From an uncultured Duncaniella sp. (GTDB taxonomy: Bacteria; Bacteroidota; Bacteroidia; Bacteroidales; Muribaculaceae), in assembly GCA_958352885.1 (NCBI GenBank), contig CATWQI010000003.1:248001-312000 (forward strand): 64,000 nt of DNA, written 5' to 3'. Positions 9,641 through 18,164 of this stretch are shown piece after piece. Positions within the stretch are counted from its first letter, which is position 1; every line of letters starts with the position of its first letter. The position numbers and the translations under genes were made by a program. Below the pieces are notes generated by a model. That model was not told where the DNA came from. It saw only the letters and a list, made by a program, of their open reading frames with translations, and ran no database searches.

Positions 9641-10309
9641 ATGGCAAAATTCGATAAGGTTGCGGTGCTCGCCAAGATGGGCGAAACCGGAATGGTTCCC
9701 GTGTTCTATCACAAGGACGCAGAAGTGGCAAAGCAGGTGGTAAAGGCTTGCTATGACGGTGGTGTACGTGCATTTGAGTTCACCAACCGTGGCGATTTCG
9801 CCCATGAGGTATTTGCCGAGGTTGTTAAATACGCAGCCAAGGAGTGTCCTGAAATGGCTATGGGTGTAGGCTCGGTAGTTGACCCTGCCACTGCCGCCCT
9901 CTATATTCAGCTCGGCGCATGCTTCGTGGTAGGTCCGCTCTTCAACCCCGAAGTGTCACGCGTATGTAACCGTCGTCTTGTTCCTTATACTCCCGGTTGC
10001 GGTACAGTGAGTGAAATCGGTGCCGCCCAGGAAACCGGCTGCGACCTTTGCAAGTGCTTCCCCGGCGATGTGCTCGGAACAAAATTCGTCAAGGGACTCA
10101 TGGCTCCGATGCCCTGGTCCAAGCTTATGGTAACCGGCGGAGTGGAGCCCACCAAAGAGAATATCGAAGGCTGGATTAAGGCTGGTGTATTCTGTGTCGG
10201 TATGGGTTCAAAGCTTTTCCCCAAGGATCGTGTTGCCGCTCAAGACTGGCAATATGTCACTGACAAGTGCCGTGAGGCTCTCGGTTACGTGGCTGAGGCA
10301 AGAAAGTAA
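9641..10309 (+). CDS. eda: 2-dehydro-3-deoxyphosphogluconate (KDPG/KHG) aldolase
   Basis: 222 residues, normal for class I KDPG aldolase, which splits KDPG to pyruvate and glyceraldehyde 3-phosphate. Glu46 in FEFTNRGDF and the Schiff-base Lys138 in CKCFPGD are at the expected places, and the phosphate-binding MVTGGV follows. It is the last step of uronate breakdown, and the next two genes make 2-keto-3-deoxygluconate from mannonate, so the order fits a glucuronate branch. A KDG kinase is not present in the window. Confidence 0.92.
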   Translation: MAKFDKVAVLAKMGETGMVPVFYHKDAEVAKQVVKACYDGGVRAFEFTNRGDFAHEVFAEVVKYAAKECPEMAMGVGSVVDPATAALYIQLGACFVVGPLFNPEVSRVCNRRLVPYTPGCGTVSEIGAAQETGCDLCKCFPGDVLGTKFVKGLMAPMPWSKLMVTGGVEPTKENIEGWIKAGVFCVGMGSKLFPKDRVAAQDWQYVTDKCREALGYVAEARK

Positions 10310-10326
10310 AAATTCATATAATTAAG

Positions 10327-10369
10327 TAATTGACAATGGACAATTGACTCGGTTGCCCATTGTCAATTA
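10327..10369. repeat. Inverted repeat of 13-base perfect arms between eda and uxuA
   Basis: TAATTGACAATGG (10327-10339) and CCATTGTCAATTA (10357-10369) are exact complements around a 17-base loop. The loop repeats ACAATTGAC, and another AATTGTCAATTG occurs at about 10450. Without a T-run it is not a standard terminator. It resembles the short ATTGACAATTG-type intergenic repeats of Bacteroidetes, or an mRNA-stabilising stem. Confidence 0.5.
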
Positions 10370-10476
10370 TATATAAGTCGCTCTTGAGAATGTATTCGAC
10401 AGGACTGCTACGAGGGTACTTATATTGATTGAATAATGATTTGAATCTAATTGTCAATTGAAAATAGAGTGTAATT

Positions 10477-11655
10477 ATGGAAAAAACATGGCGTTGGTTT
10501 GGTCCCAACGATAAGATTACTCTTGATATGCTGCGCCAGATAGGCGTGGAGGGGATTGTCACCGCTCTCCATCATATACCGAACGGCGAAGTGTGGAGCT
10601 ACGAGGAAGTGATGAAGATGAAGAATTTCATCGAGGCTGCCGGTCTGCGCTGGAGCGTAGTGGAGAGCCTTCCCGTATCCGAATCCATCAAATATGCCGG
10701 TCCTGACCGTGACCGGCTGATTGAAAACTACAAGGAGTCGCTGCGTAATCTCGGCAAGGCAGGTGTGACTACCATCTGTTACAATTTCATGCCTGTGCTG
10801 GACTGGGCGCGTACAGACCTCGACTATCCCAATCCCAACGGTACTTCCAATCTATACTTTAACCAGGGAGAGTTTGCTTACTTCGATATCCATATCCTTA
10901 AGCGTGAAGGAGCGGAGGAAAGCTATGACGAGGATACCCTCAAGCGTGTCGACGAGCTGAAAAGCACTATGACACCTGAAGGAGAGCATCGTCTGGTCGA
11001 GAATATTATTGTCAAGACCCAGGGATTTGTCAATGGCAATATCTCAGAAAATGACCTTGACCCCGTACAGAAATTCCGTGACTTACTGAAGCTTTACGAT
11101 GGCATTGACGCAGAGCAGCTTCGCAAGAACATGGCATATTTCCTAAGTGCCATCATGCCTGTGTGCCGTGAATACGATATAAAGATGTGCGTGCATCCTG
11201 ACGATCCTCCACGTCCCATTCTCGGATTGCCGCGTATAGTGACCTGTGACGCTGATATAGAGGCGTTTCTCAACGCTGTGCCCGATCCGCACAACGGCTT
11301 GACATTCTGTGCCGGCTCACTGAGCGCCGGTGCGCAGAACGATGTGCCTGCGCTTGCCCGCAAATATGCTGACCGTACATGGTTTGTGCATCTGCGCAGT
11401 ACTGATGTGCTTCCAAACGGCGACTTCCGTGAGGCTTCGCATCTTGGCGGCCGTGCTGATATCGTGGAGCTCGTCAGAATCTTCGAGCGTGTCAATCCGT
11501 CGCTGCCGATGCGTGTAGACCATGCCGAACTTATGCTCGGCGACGAGAAGATGGGCTATAATGCCGGTTATTCATTCCATGGCAGAATGAAGGCCCTCGG
11601 TCAGGTGGAGGGTGTGATGGCTGTTGTCAGCCGGGAGATAGCCGAAGGAAAGTAA
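10477..11655 (+). CDS. uxuA: D-mannonate dehydratase
   Basis: 392 residues, almost the length of E. coli UxuA (394). It dehydrates D-mannonate to 2-keto-3-deoxy-D-gluconate and needs Mn2+ or Fe2+. The N-terminal WRWFGPNDKITLDMLRQIG and the internal CYNFMPVLDWARTDL, MCVHPDDPPRPILGLPRI and TFCAGSLSAGAQNDV motifs are characteristic, and the His/Cys residues among them are the metal ligands. It is followed after 50 bases by the matching reductase. The pair converts fructuronate to KDG. The upstream enzyme UxaC (glucuronate isomerase) is not in the window. Confidence 0.95.
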   Translation: MEKTWRWFGPNDKITLDMLRQIGVEGIVTALHHIPNGEVWSYEEVMKMKNFIEAAGLRWSVVESLPVSESIKYAGPDRDRLIENYKESLRNLGKAGVTTICYNFMPVLDWARTDLDYPNPNGTSNLYFNQGEFAYFDIHILKREGAEESYDEDTLKRVDELKSTMTPEGEHRLVENIIVKTQGFVNGNISENDLDPVQKFRDLLKLYDGIDAEQLRKNMAYFLSAIMPVCREYDIKMCVHPDDPPRPILGLPRIVTCDADIEAFLNAVPDPHNGLTFCAGSLSAGAQNDVPALARKYADRTWFVHLRSTDVLPNGDFREASHLGGRADIVELVRIFERVNPSLPMRVDHAELMLGDEKMGYNAGYSFHGRMKALGQVEGVMAVVSREIAEGK

Positions 11656-11705
11656 CAATCCTGAATCATCCAATCAATCCTCAACAAAACTAATAACTCA
11701 ATCCA

Positions 11706-12518
11706 ATGAACGAAATATTTTCAGTCAAGGACCAGGTAGTGGTCATAACCGGAGGCACCGGTGTGCTTGGATGCTGCATAGGCGAATATCTTGCCGCTCA
11801 GGGTGCCAAAGTAGTGCTCATGGGGCGTCGCAAGGAAGAGGGCGATGCGATAATCGAGCGTATCACAAAGGCTGGAGGCGAGGCTATTTTCCTTGTAACC
11901 GATGTGATGAATCCCGAAGTCGTACAGCAGAATTGCGATGAGATTCTTGCCAGATACGGCAAGGTGGATGCCTTGCTCAATGCTGCCGGAGGTAATATGC
12001 CCGGTGCTACAATAGCTCCCACAGGCACATTTTTCGATGTGCAGATAGAGCAGTTCCAGAAAGTGCTCGACCTCAATCTCACCGGCACCGTCATACCGAC
12101 CCAGGTGTTCCTCGCTCCCATGGTGAAGGCAGGGAAGGGTTCTATTGTCAACTTCTCGTCGATGGCTGCATTCCGCCCTATGACACGAGTGCTCGGCTAT
12201 GCGGCTGCCAAGGCGGGCATATCTAATTTTACTGCATTCCTTGCCAATGAGGTTGCCACTAAGTTCACACCGTCAATACGTGTGAACGCTATCGCTCCCG
12301 GATTCTTCCTCACAAACCAGAACCGTGCGCTGCTCACCAATCCTGACGGTTCTCTCACCGAAAGAGGTGCTGACGTGATACGTCAGACTCCATTCAAGCG
12401 TTTTGGCAAACCAGAGGAACTTTGCGGTACTATCCAGTATCTCATTTCCGATGCGGCTTCATTTGTCACCGGCACTGTAGCAGTTGTTGACGGTGGTTTC
12501 AATGCCTTCGCGATGTAA
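11706..12518 (+). CDS. uxuB: D-mannonate oxidoreductase (fructuronate reductase), SDR family
   Basis: 270 residues. A classical short-chain dehydrogenase: TGGTGVLGCCIGEYLA binds the nucleotide at residues 15-30, NAAGG is at about residue 95, and the catalytic Ser and Tyr-x3-Lys appear in FSSMAAFRPM and GYAAAKAGI. It reduces D-fructuronate to D-mannonate with NAD(P)H. The identification as UxuB rests on its place directly after uxuA. Many Gram-positive and Bacteroidetes genomes use an SDR here instead of the unrelated E. coli UxuB. The gene ends the sugar cluster and is followed by a strong terminator. Confidence 0.85.
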   Translation: MNEIFSVKDQVVVITGGTGVLGCCIGEYLAAQGAKVVLMGRRKEEGDAIIERITKAGGEAIFLVTDVMNPEVVQQNCDEILARYGKVDALLNAAGGNMPGATIAPTGTFFDVQIEQFQKVLDLNLTGTVIPTQVFLAPMVKAGKGSIVNFSSMAAFRPMTRVLGYAAAKAGISNFTAFLANEVATKFTPSIRVNAIAPGFFLTNQNRALLTNPDGSLTERGADVIRQTPFKRFGKPEELCGTIQYLISDAASFVTGTVAVVDGGFNAFAM

Positions 12519-12545
12519 GGAACCGCACAGACAGATATACTCAGA

Positions 12546-12606
12546 AGGAGCAGATACGGACGAGATGGGGTTGCCATTCAGTCCTTATCTGCTCCTCTGT
12601 TTTTTT
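12546..12606 (+). terminator. Strong intrinsic terminator after uxuB
   Basis: AGGAGCAGATA (12546-12556) and TATCTGCTCCT (12586-12596) are exact complements. The stem extends by GGAC/GTCC after one mismatch, and seven T follow at 12600-12606. It separates the sugar cluster from the convergent polyprenyl synthase gene. Confidence 0.85.
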
Positions 12607-12642
12607 ATGGAGTCCCTTGCAGTCTGCGTTTCCGGACGGGGT

Positions 12643-13617
12643 CTAATTATTGCGTGCGATTACGTAATCAAGAAGTGAAAGAAGCGACGATGTGGTCTCG
12701 CTTGGAGGGAATGTCGCAAGTATGTCGGCAGCCTCGTCACGCAGGCGTTTCATGGTGGCTTCGGCATATTCGATTCCGCCGTTGTCCTTGGCAAAGTCAA
12801 TGAGGGTGGAAATCTCGGTTTCGGTCAGACTCTCCTTGTGTGACAGTTCTACCATTGCTGAGCGCCGGGTTTCGTCGCCGCACGCAAGCGCATGAAGCAG
12901 CGGGAGGGTGATTTTTCCCTCACGCAGGTCATTGCCGGTGGGCTTGCCTATTCTGTCATCGCTGTAATAGTCGAATATGTCATCACGAATCTGGAAGCAC
13001 AGTCCGAAAAGTTCGGCGAATCTCTGCATCCGGTCAAGGCGGTCGTCGTCCACATCGACACAATAAGCCCCGACAGAGACGCACGACACGAATAGTGAGG
13101 CGGTCTTGTGGGAGATCACATTGAAATAAGCCTTTTCGTCAAGCTCGTGGAAGCGAGCGTTGTAAATCTGGTCCATTTCGCCAAGCGACAGCATTTTGCC
13201 GAGCGACGCTATGGTATTGATGACACGGAGGTCGTTGGTACGGATGGCAAGCTGGAGTGCGTTTGATACGAAGAAGTCACCGACGAGCACGGCTATATGA
13301 TTGTCCCATACGGCGTTAATGGTATCGTTGCCGTGGCGTGTTTTGGAATCGTCCACCACATCGTCGTGGATTAGTGACGCATTGTGGAGCATCTCAACTG
13401 CTGCGGCTGCGGTGATGACCGACTCGTTTACATCGGCAAACAGCTTGGCTGTGAGCATTACAAGCATAGGCCGGAGCTGCTTCCCTTTATGTCGGAGATA
13501 GTTGGAAATCACTTGATTCATCAGTTTGTTCGATGAACCCAATGATTCCTCTATAAGGGCGTTGAGCCTTTCTATCTCAGGAGCTATTGCATGCCTTATG
13601 TCTTGGATTGCTGTCAT
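12643..13617 (-). CDS. All-trans polyprenyl diphosphate synthase (octaprenyl/heptaprenyl type)
   Basis: 324 residues from the ATG at 13617. The frame extends to 13683, but the extra 22 residues are unlike the family and overlap the promoter. It builds the long isoprenoid side chain, in this group of menaquinone, from IPP. Both aspartate-rich motifs are present, LIHDDVVDDSKTRHG near residue 85 and QIRDDIFDYYSDD near residue 210, along with the IPP-binding KQLRPMLV. Menaquinone is the likely electron acceptor of the complex I genes further along. The exact chain length cannot be read from sequence. Confidence 0.88.
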   Translation of the reverse strand: MTAIQDIRHAIAPEIERLNALIEESLGSSNKLMNQVISNYLRHKGKQLRPMLVMLTAKLFADVNESVITAAAAVEMLHNASLIHDDVVDDSKTRHGNDTINAVWDNHIAVLVGDFFVSNALQLAIRTNDLRVINTIASLGKMLSLGEMDQIYNARFHELDEKAYFNVISHKTASLFVSCVSVGAYCVDVDDDRLDRMQRFAELFGLCFQIRDDIFDYYSDDRIGKPTGNDLREGKITLPLLHALACGDETRRSAMVELSHKESLTETEISTLIDFAKDNGGIEYAEATMKRLRDEAADILATFPPSETTSSLLSLLDYVIARNN

Positions 13618-13625
13618 AACAATGT

Positions 13626-13634
13626 GCAAAATTA
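13626..13634 (-). promoter_or_regulatory. -7 element of the polyprenyl synthase promoter
   Basis: The minus strand reads TAATTTTGC, ending nine bases before the ATG at 13617, so the leader would be only a few bases long. No good TTTG at -33 is visible. Confidence 0.45.
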
Positions 13635-13798
13635 CAAAAATCTTCCTAACTACGATAACTGTTTTGCCGCTAAATGGCATCAAAAATTGATTTTATTTAA
13701 TTTTTGCTAACTAAATGTTAGTTTTTCATGGTAAATCCTTAACTTTATGCCTGAAATTGATGTCGCCATCCCTGTCACGGGCGTATGGTGAGTGACTA

Positions 13799-16579
13799 AT
13801 GACTGAAATTAATATGGAGAAACGCCTTTTCCTGCTTGACGCCTATGCGTTGATTTATCGTGCCTACTACGCACTGATTCATAGCCCGCGTGTGACAAGC
13901 AAAGGATTGAATACATCTGCCATTTTCGGCTTCTGCAATACTCTTGACGACCTTCTCCGCAAGGAGGATCCTACGCATATAGCTGTCTGCTTCGACCCAA
14001 AGGGTCCGACATTCCGCCATGTTGAGTATCTGGAGTACAAGGCGCAGCGAGACAAGCAGCCGGAGGATATCACTCTGTCTCTGCCCTATATCAAGCGCAT
14101 TCTTGAGGCATACCGGATACCGGTGCTTGAGGTGGACGGATACGAGGCTGACGATGTGATCGGCACTCTGTCTGTCATGGCTGAGAAGAAGGGCTATGAT
14201 ACATACATGATGACTCCTGACAAGGATTACGGGCAGCTGGTGACCGACCATGTGTACATGTACCGTCCCGCGCTCCGGGGCGAAGGGTTCGAGGTGCGTG
14301 ACCCTCGTGCCGTGTGCGAGAAATATGGCATATCAACCCCGTCGCAGGTCATTGACCTGCTGGCGCTTGAAGGGGATGCTTCCGATAATATACCCGGTTG
14401 TCCCGGCGTGGGGGAGAAAACTGCACGCAAGCTCATAAGCGAATGGGGTTCCGTGGAGAATCTCCTCGACAATACCGACATGCTAAAAGGAGCGCTCCAG
14501 AAGCGTGTGATTGAGAATGCCGGCAAAATACTCCTGTCAAAACATCTCGCCACCATCAAGACCGATGTCCCTCTGGATGTTGATATCGATTCGCTATGTC
14601 GCAAACCTCTTGACGTGGACATGCTTATCGACATATACCGGGAACTTGAATTCCGCACTTTCATAGCTCGCCTGAAGGATAATGCGTCAGCATCCGCCGG
14701 GCAGTCGGCTGCAACACCCCCTGCGCCGTCCGACGGTATGGCGTCACTGTTTGACTTCGCAGCCGATAGCGAGGAGCGGAAACCTGAGCCGGTATGCGAG
14801 GAGCGTGAGTATGTGACCCTGACGGCACCAGCCGATATCGCCGAGGTGATAGAGAAGGCTTCGGGTGTCGCTCAGGTAGGAATAGCTTTGTACGCTGTAG
14901 GTGAGGAAGCTATGACAGCCCGATGGCTGGGACTCTCGCTGTCGTGGGAGGCCTGCCGAGGATATTATATCCCGCTCCCTGAGGATGTTGCCGCCCGTGA
15001 GGAGGTCCGTGCTTTGGTAACCCCACTGTTCAGCGGAGGCAAGACTATGCTGGTGAGCCATGATATAAAGCGTGACTATCTACTGCTCAGGAACGAGGGG
15101 ATAGAGCTTTCAACTCCTTACTATGACACGTCGGTGGCGCATTATCTCATCGATCCGGAAATGAAACATGACCTCCGCCAGGTGGCAGGGAAATATCTTA
15201 ACATAGAGCTTTCAGGTATTGCTATTGACGCCCGTCCCGGACACCCGAAGGCGCCGCTTGCTCCCGACGAGGCTATGAACCGTTACTGTGAGGAGGCGGA
15301 TGTGGCATTGCGTCTGCGACCGTTGCTTTCGGCGGAGATAGCCGAGCGGGAAATGTCGGACTTGCTGACTGATGTGGAGTTCCCGCTTATCCGGGTGTTG
15401 GCTGAAATGGAATATACCGGCGTGCGCATTGACCCTACTGTGCTCAAGGAATTGTCCGACAGGCTCAAAATACGCTTGCGTGACATGGAGGAGGAGGCAT
15501 ATGAGATGGCGGGTGGACCGTTTAACATAGCGTCCCCTGCCCAGGTCGGCATGGTGCTTTTTGACCGTCTGCAGATTGACCCTAAGGCAAAAAAAACTGC
15601 CAAAGGCTCATACTCCACCACCGAGCAGGTTCTGGAAAAATATGCCGCCAAAGTGCCGCTGGTGAGTATGATTCTCAAAATCCGGCGTCTGCGCAAGCTT
15701 ATAACAACCTACCTCGATGCGCTCCCCGCACTTATCAATCCTGTGACCGGGAAGATTCACACTTCCTATAATCAGACTGTCACAGCCACCGGCCGCATCT
15801 CTTCCGCCAACCCGAATCTTCAGAACATACCTATCCGTACCGATGACGGAAAGGAGATACGCCGCGCATTCATAGCCGACCCCGGGGATATGATTATGAG
15901 TGCCGATTATTCGCAGATTGAGTTGCGGTTAATCGCTGACCTGAGCGGTGACAGGGACATGATAGAGGGATTCCTCTCCGGCGATGACATCCACCGCATC
16001 ACTGCCTCTAAAATATACAAGGTACCTCTTGCCGATGTGACCGATGACGAGCGACGACGAGCCAAAACGGCAAACTTCGGTATAATCTATGGCATATCGG
16101 CTTTCGGACTCGCCGAGCGTCTCGGTATAGCCCGTGCCGAGGCAAAGCATCTAATCGACGGCTATTTCGCCACCTATCCGCACATACGTGACTACCTGTC
16201 CAAGGCTGTCGACATAGCCCGTGAACAGGGGTATGTAACCACAAAGATGGGGCGCCGCCGTTATCTGCCTGACATCAGTTCACGCAATGCGGTGGTGCGC
16301 AGCTATGCTGAGCGCAATGCGGTCAATGCTCCAATCCAAGGTTCAGCTGCCGATATCATAAAGGTGGCTATGGTGAATATCTTCAACGAAATGGAACGCC
16401 GAGGGCTCCGTTCACGCATGATTATGCAGGTGCATGACGAATTGATATTCAATGTCAAGCCTGACGAGCTTGACGAGCTTAAGCAGATGGTGATTTCCGG
16501 TATGGAGACTGCCTACCGCGGGGCGGTGCCGCTTGAGGTTTCAGCCGGCGTAGCTGCCAACTGGCTTGAAGCGCATTGA
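13799..16579 (+). CDS. polA: DNA polymerase I
   Basis: 926 residues from the ATG at 13799. An ATG five codons later (13814, MEKRLFLLDAYALIYRA) is an equally good start. The 5'-3' exonuclease/flap domain fills residues 1-300 (VDGYEADDVIGTL, GDASDNIPGCPGVGEKTA). Residues 340-500 are a 3'-5' exonuclease-like domain, and the polymerase domain follows with motif A SADYSQIELRLIA, motif B RRRAKTANFGIIYG and motif C QVHDELIF. The Asp-x-Glu of exonuclease motif I is absent: the matching stretch reads AQVGIALYAVG. The later aspartates (SHDIKRD, MKHDLRQ) remain, so proofreading is probably lost or weak. It acts in Okazaki fragment processing and repair. Divergent from the polyprenyl synthase. Confidence 0.95.
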   Translation: MTEINMEKRLFLLDAYALIYRAYYALIHSPRVTSKGLNTSAIFGFCNTLDDLLRKEDPTHIAVCFDPKGPTFRHVEYLEYKAQRDKQPEDITLSLPYIKRILEAYRIPVLEVDGYEADDVIGTLSVMAEKKGYDTYMMTPDKDYGQLVTDHVYMYRPALRGEGFEVRDPRAVCEKYGISTPSQVIDLLALEGDASDNIPGCPGVGEKTARKLISEWGSVENLLDNTDMLKGALQKRVIENAGKILLSKHLATIKTDVPLDVDIDSLCRKPLDVDMLIDIYRELEFRTFIARLKDNASASAGQSAATPPAPSDGMASLFDFAADSEERKPEPVCEEREYVTLTAPADIAEVIEKASGVAQVGIALYAVGEEAMTARWLGLSLSWEACRGYYIPLPEDVAAREEVRALVTPLFSGGKTMLVSHDIKRDYLLLRNEGIELSTPYYDTSVAHYLIDPEMKHDLRQVAGKYLNIELSGIAIDARPGHPKAPLAPDEAMNRYCEEADVALRLRPLLSAEIAEREMSDLLTDVEFPLIRVLAEMEYTGVRIDPTVLKELSDRLKIRLRDMEEEAYEMAGGPFNIASPAQVGMVLFDRLQIDPKAKKTAKGSYSTTEQVLEKYAAKVPLVSMILKIRRLRKLITTYLDALPALINPVTGKIHTSYNQTVTATGRISSANPNLQNIPIRTDDGKEIRRAFIADPGDMIMSADYSQIELRLIADLSGDRDMIEGFLSGDDIHRITASKIYKVPLADVTDDERRRAKTANFGIIYGISAFGLAERLGIARAEAKHLIDGYFATYPHIRDYLSKAVDIAREQGYVTTKMGRRRYLPDISSRNAVVRSYAERNAVNAPIQGSAADIIKVAMVNIFNEMERRGLRSRMIMQVHDELIFNVKPDELDELKQMVISGMETAYRGAVPLEVSAGVAANWLEAH

Positions 16580-16615
16580 TAAATACTTGAATTTAACTAT
16601 ATAACTTCGATATAA

Positions 16616-16936
16616 ATGACTCCTGAAGAGAAACTGAAGATAGAAGAGAAGATTGTCACCATGCTGAAGACAGTCTACGATCCTGAAATACCTGTCGACA
16701 TATATAATCTCGGACTGATTTATGCCATTGACCTTGACGATGACGGAAATCTGAAAATCGACATGACCCTCACCGCTCCAAACTGTCCGGCTGCTGACTT
16801 CCTTGTTGATGACGCCCGAATCAAACTTGAGAGTATCGACGGGATCAAGAGTGTTGACATCCGCATAGTCTTTGAGCCTGAATGGACCAAGGACATGATG
16901 ACCGAGGAGGCAAAGCTCGACCTCGGATTCCTATAA
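16616..16936 (+). CDS. SufT-like iron-sulfur maturation protein (MIP18/DUF59 family)
   Basis: 106 residues, a single MIP18-fold domain. DPEIPVDIYNLGLIY and the TAPNCPAAD cysteine motif are the family hallmarks. Bacterial relatives, such as SufT and PaaD, help load Fe-S clusters onto target proteins in the cytoplasm. There are no suf genes beside it. It lies 36 bases after polA and 20 bases before the LpxH gene, so it is part of a small housekeeping run. Assignment to SufT rather than another DUF59 branch is tentative. Confidence 0.82.
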   Translation: MTPEEKLKIEEKIVTMLKTVYDPEIPVDIYNLGLIYAIDLDDDGNLKIDMTLTAPNCPAADFLVDDARIKLESIDGIKSVDIRIVFEPEWTKDMMTEEAKLDLGFL

Positions 16937-16956
16937 TATAATTTCACCTAAACCTC

Positions 16957-17727
16957 TTGCCGTTCACGTTGCGTAACAAGACATACTTCATAAGCGACAT
17001 TCACCTCGGAGCGAATTATATAGCTGACCATAGGGCGCATGAACGCCGTGTGGTATCCTTCCTGCGTCATATTTCGGCGGATGCGAAGCGGCTATATCTG
17101 TTGGGTGACATCCTTGACTATTGGTGGGAATACCGCACGGTCGTGCCTCGTGGTTTCACCCGCTTTTTCGGTGCTCTTGCCGAGCTTGCCGACATCGGAG
17201 TGGAGATTGTGTGGTTCAAAGGGAACCATGACATCTGGATATTTGATTACCTTCCCGTGGAGATTGGGTTAAAGGTCCATGACGGGATTATGGTGACTGA
17301 ACTTGACGGAAAGCGATTCCTTATGGAGCACGGTGACGGGGTAGGTGATTTGCCTTGGAGCTTCAGAAAACTTCGCCGGTTGTTCCGCTGCCGGATTGCG
17401 CAGCGTCTTTATGCGGCTATCCATCCCAGGTGGACCATCGGTTTCGCTCACAGCTGGTCATCGCACAGCCGCAAATCCGGTGGTTATGTTCCCCGTGAAG
17501 ATGCTGGAGCCACACTCGTCGAGTTTGCTGAGAAGTATAATGCCGCGCATGCGCCAAAAGTCGATTATTTTATATTCGGTCATCATCATGTGATGCTTGA
17601 CAGGCGTCTTCCGGATGGGGCTGAAATGTTAATATTAGGTGACTGGATTAATAAATTTTCGTATGCCGTATGGGATGGAAATGAGCTGAAACTGATGGTA
17701 TACGATACGGAAAATCCGATGAAATAA
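16957..17727 (+). CDS. lpxH: UDP-2,3-diacylglucosamine pyrophosphatase (LpxH-type phosphoesterase)
   Basis: 256 residues, starting at TTG because no ATG occurs before the first catalytic motif; a second TTG four codons later is an alternative. It is a calcineurin-like metallophosphoesterase with all metal sites: FISDIHLGANY, LLGDILDYW, KGNHDIW, MEHGDG and the C-terminal FGHHHVM. In lipid A synthesis LpxH cleaves UDP-2,3-diacylglucosamine to lipid X on the inner face of the inner membrane. Bacteroidales LpxH proteins share this length and the DYWWEYR segment. Another UDP-sugar or nucleotide phosphoesterase role is possible but less likely. Confidence 0.82.
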   Translation: MPFTLRNKTYFISDIHLGANYIADHRAHERRVVSFLRHISADAKRLYLLGDILDYWWEYRTVVPRGFTRFFGALAELADIGVEIVWFKGNHDIWIFDYLPVEIGLKVHDGIMVTELDGKRFLMEHGDGVGDLPWSFRKLRRLFRCRIAQRLYAAIHPRWTIGFAHSWSSHSRKSGGYVPREDAGATLVEFAEKYNAAHAPKVDYFIFGHHHVMLDRRLPDGAEMLILGDWINKFSYAVWDGNELKLMVYDTENPMK

Positions 17728-17867
17728 ATAATATTAACGTATTTTAACAAATTGGCTTGTAAATTTGTGTCATTTGTAATGCGTTGAAATTTATCGTGTT
17801 AACTGTAAAAATAGCAAAAAATGCAAAGTTTGAGCTATAAAATCATGTTGTATAACAGATAAATTTA

Positions 17868-17900
17868 TTTGTTGGCGAGTAAATCTTGCCCTACCTTTGC
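17868..17900 (+). promoter_or_regulatory. Ideal promoter in front of the small RNA candidate
   Basis: TTTG at 17868-17871, a 20-base spacer, then TACCTTTGC at 17892-17900. Both boxes are perfect. Initiation is expected near 17905. The nearest downstream ATG of a real gene is 260 bases away, beyond a terminator. Confidence 0.75.
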
Positions 17901-17904
17901 ATCA

Positions 17905-17990
17905 CGAACCTAAAACAATCTTTTTTACCTTAGAAATTGTACCTATTGGAAACTCATAAAAAGGAGCTGCGAGAAGCAGTTCCTTTTTAT
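17905..17990 (+). ncRNA. Candidate small RNA, about 85 nt
   Basis: The unit runs from the expected start of the perfect promoter to the end of an intrinsic terminator and has no ATG-started reading frame. The body is unstructured to the eye and holds ACCTATTGGAAACTC before the terminator stem. I cannot match it to a known RNA family by memory. It might instead be a 5' leader that attenuates the K+ channel gene. Confidence 0.45.
17958..17988 (+). terminator. Intrinsic terminator of the small RNA candidate
   Basis: AAAAAGGAGCTGC (17958-17970) pairs with GCAGTTCCTTTTT (17976-17988) through 13 pairs including one G-T, with loop GAGAA. The 3' arm itself supplies the T-run. Confidence 0.75.
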
Positions 17991-18164
17991 ACTTTATATA
18001 CCTGTGTTTTTTATTCCATATCAATCCAAATTGAACCATATGTCCGGATGTATGTCATGTCCGGTTCGATTTAACACTTCCAATAGCATATTTATATGAT
18101 AATTTTAATAAATTTGTCAATTAAAGTTCACAGTGTAAAAAAGTCTATAATATCCTGATTTTGT

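Larger units (their letters stand above)
17728..18164. other. 437-base intergenic region containing a small transcription unit
   Basis: There is no convincing protein gene here. It contains an ideal promoter (17868-17900) and an intrinsic terminator hairpin (17958-17988), described separately. The right part (17995-18164) is A+T-rich and holds the octamer ATGTCCGG twice, about 15 bases apart, at roughly 18040-18065. That pair is flanked by an imperfect TTGAACC / GGTTCGA inverted repeat that could be an operator for the K+ channel gene. Confidence 0.55.

Noticed and set aside
17947..18074. Short TTG-started frame (about 40 codons) overlapping the terminator hairpin downstream of the small RNA promoter
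   Set aside because: Most of its first 14 codons are the hairpin itself, it has no ATG and no recognisable family, and the hairpin with T-run explains the sequence better.
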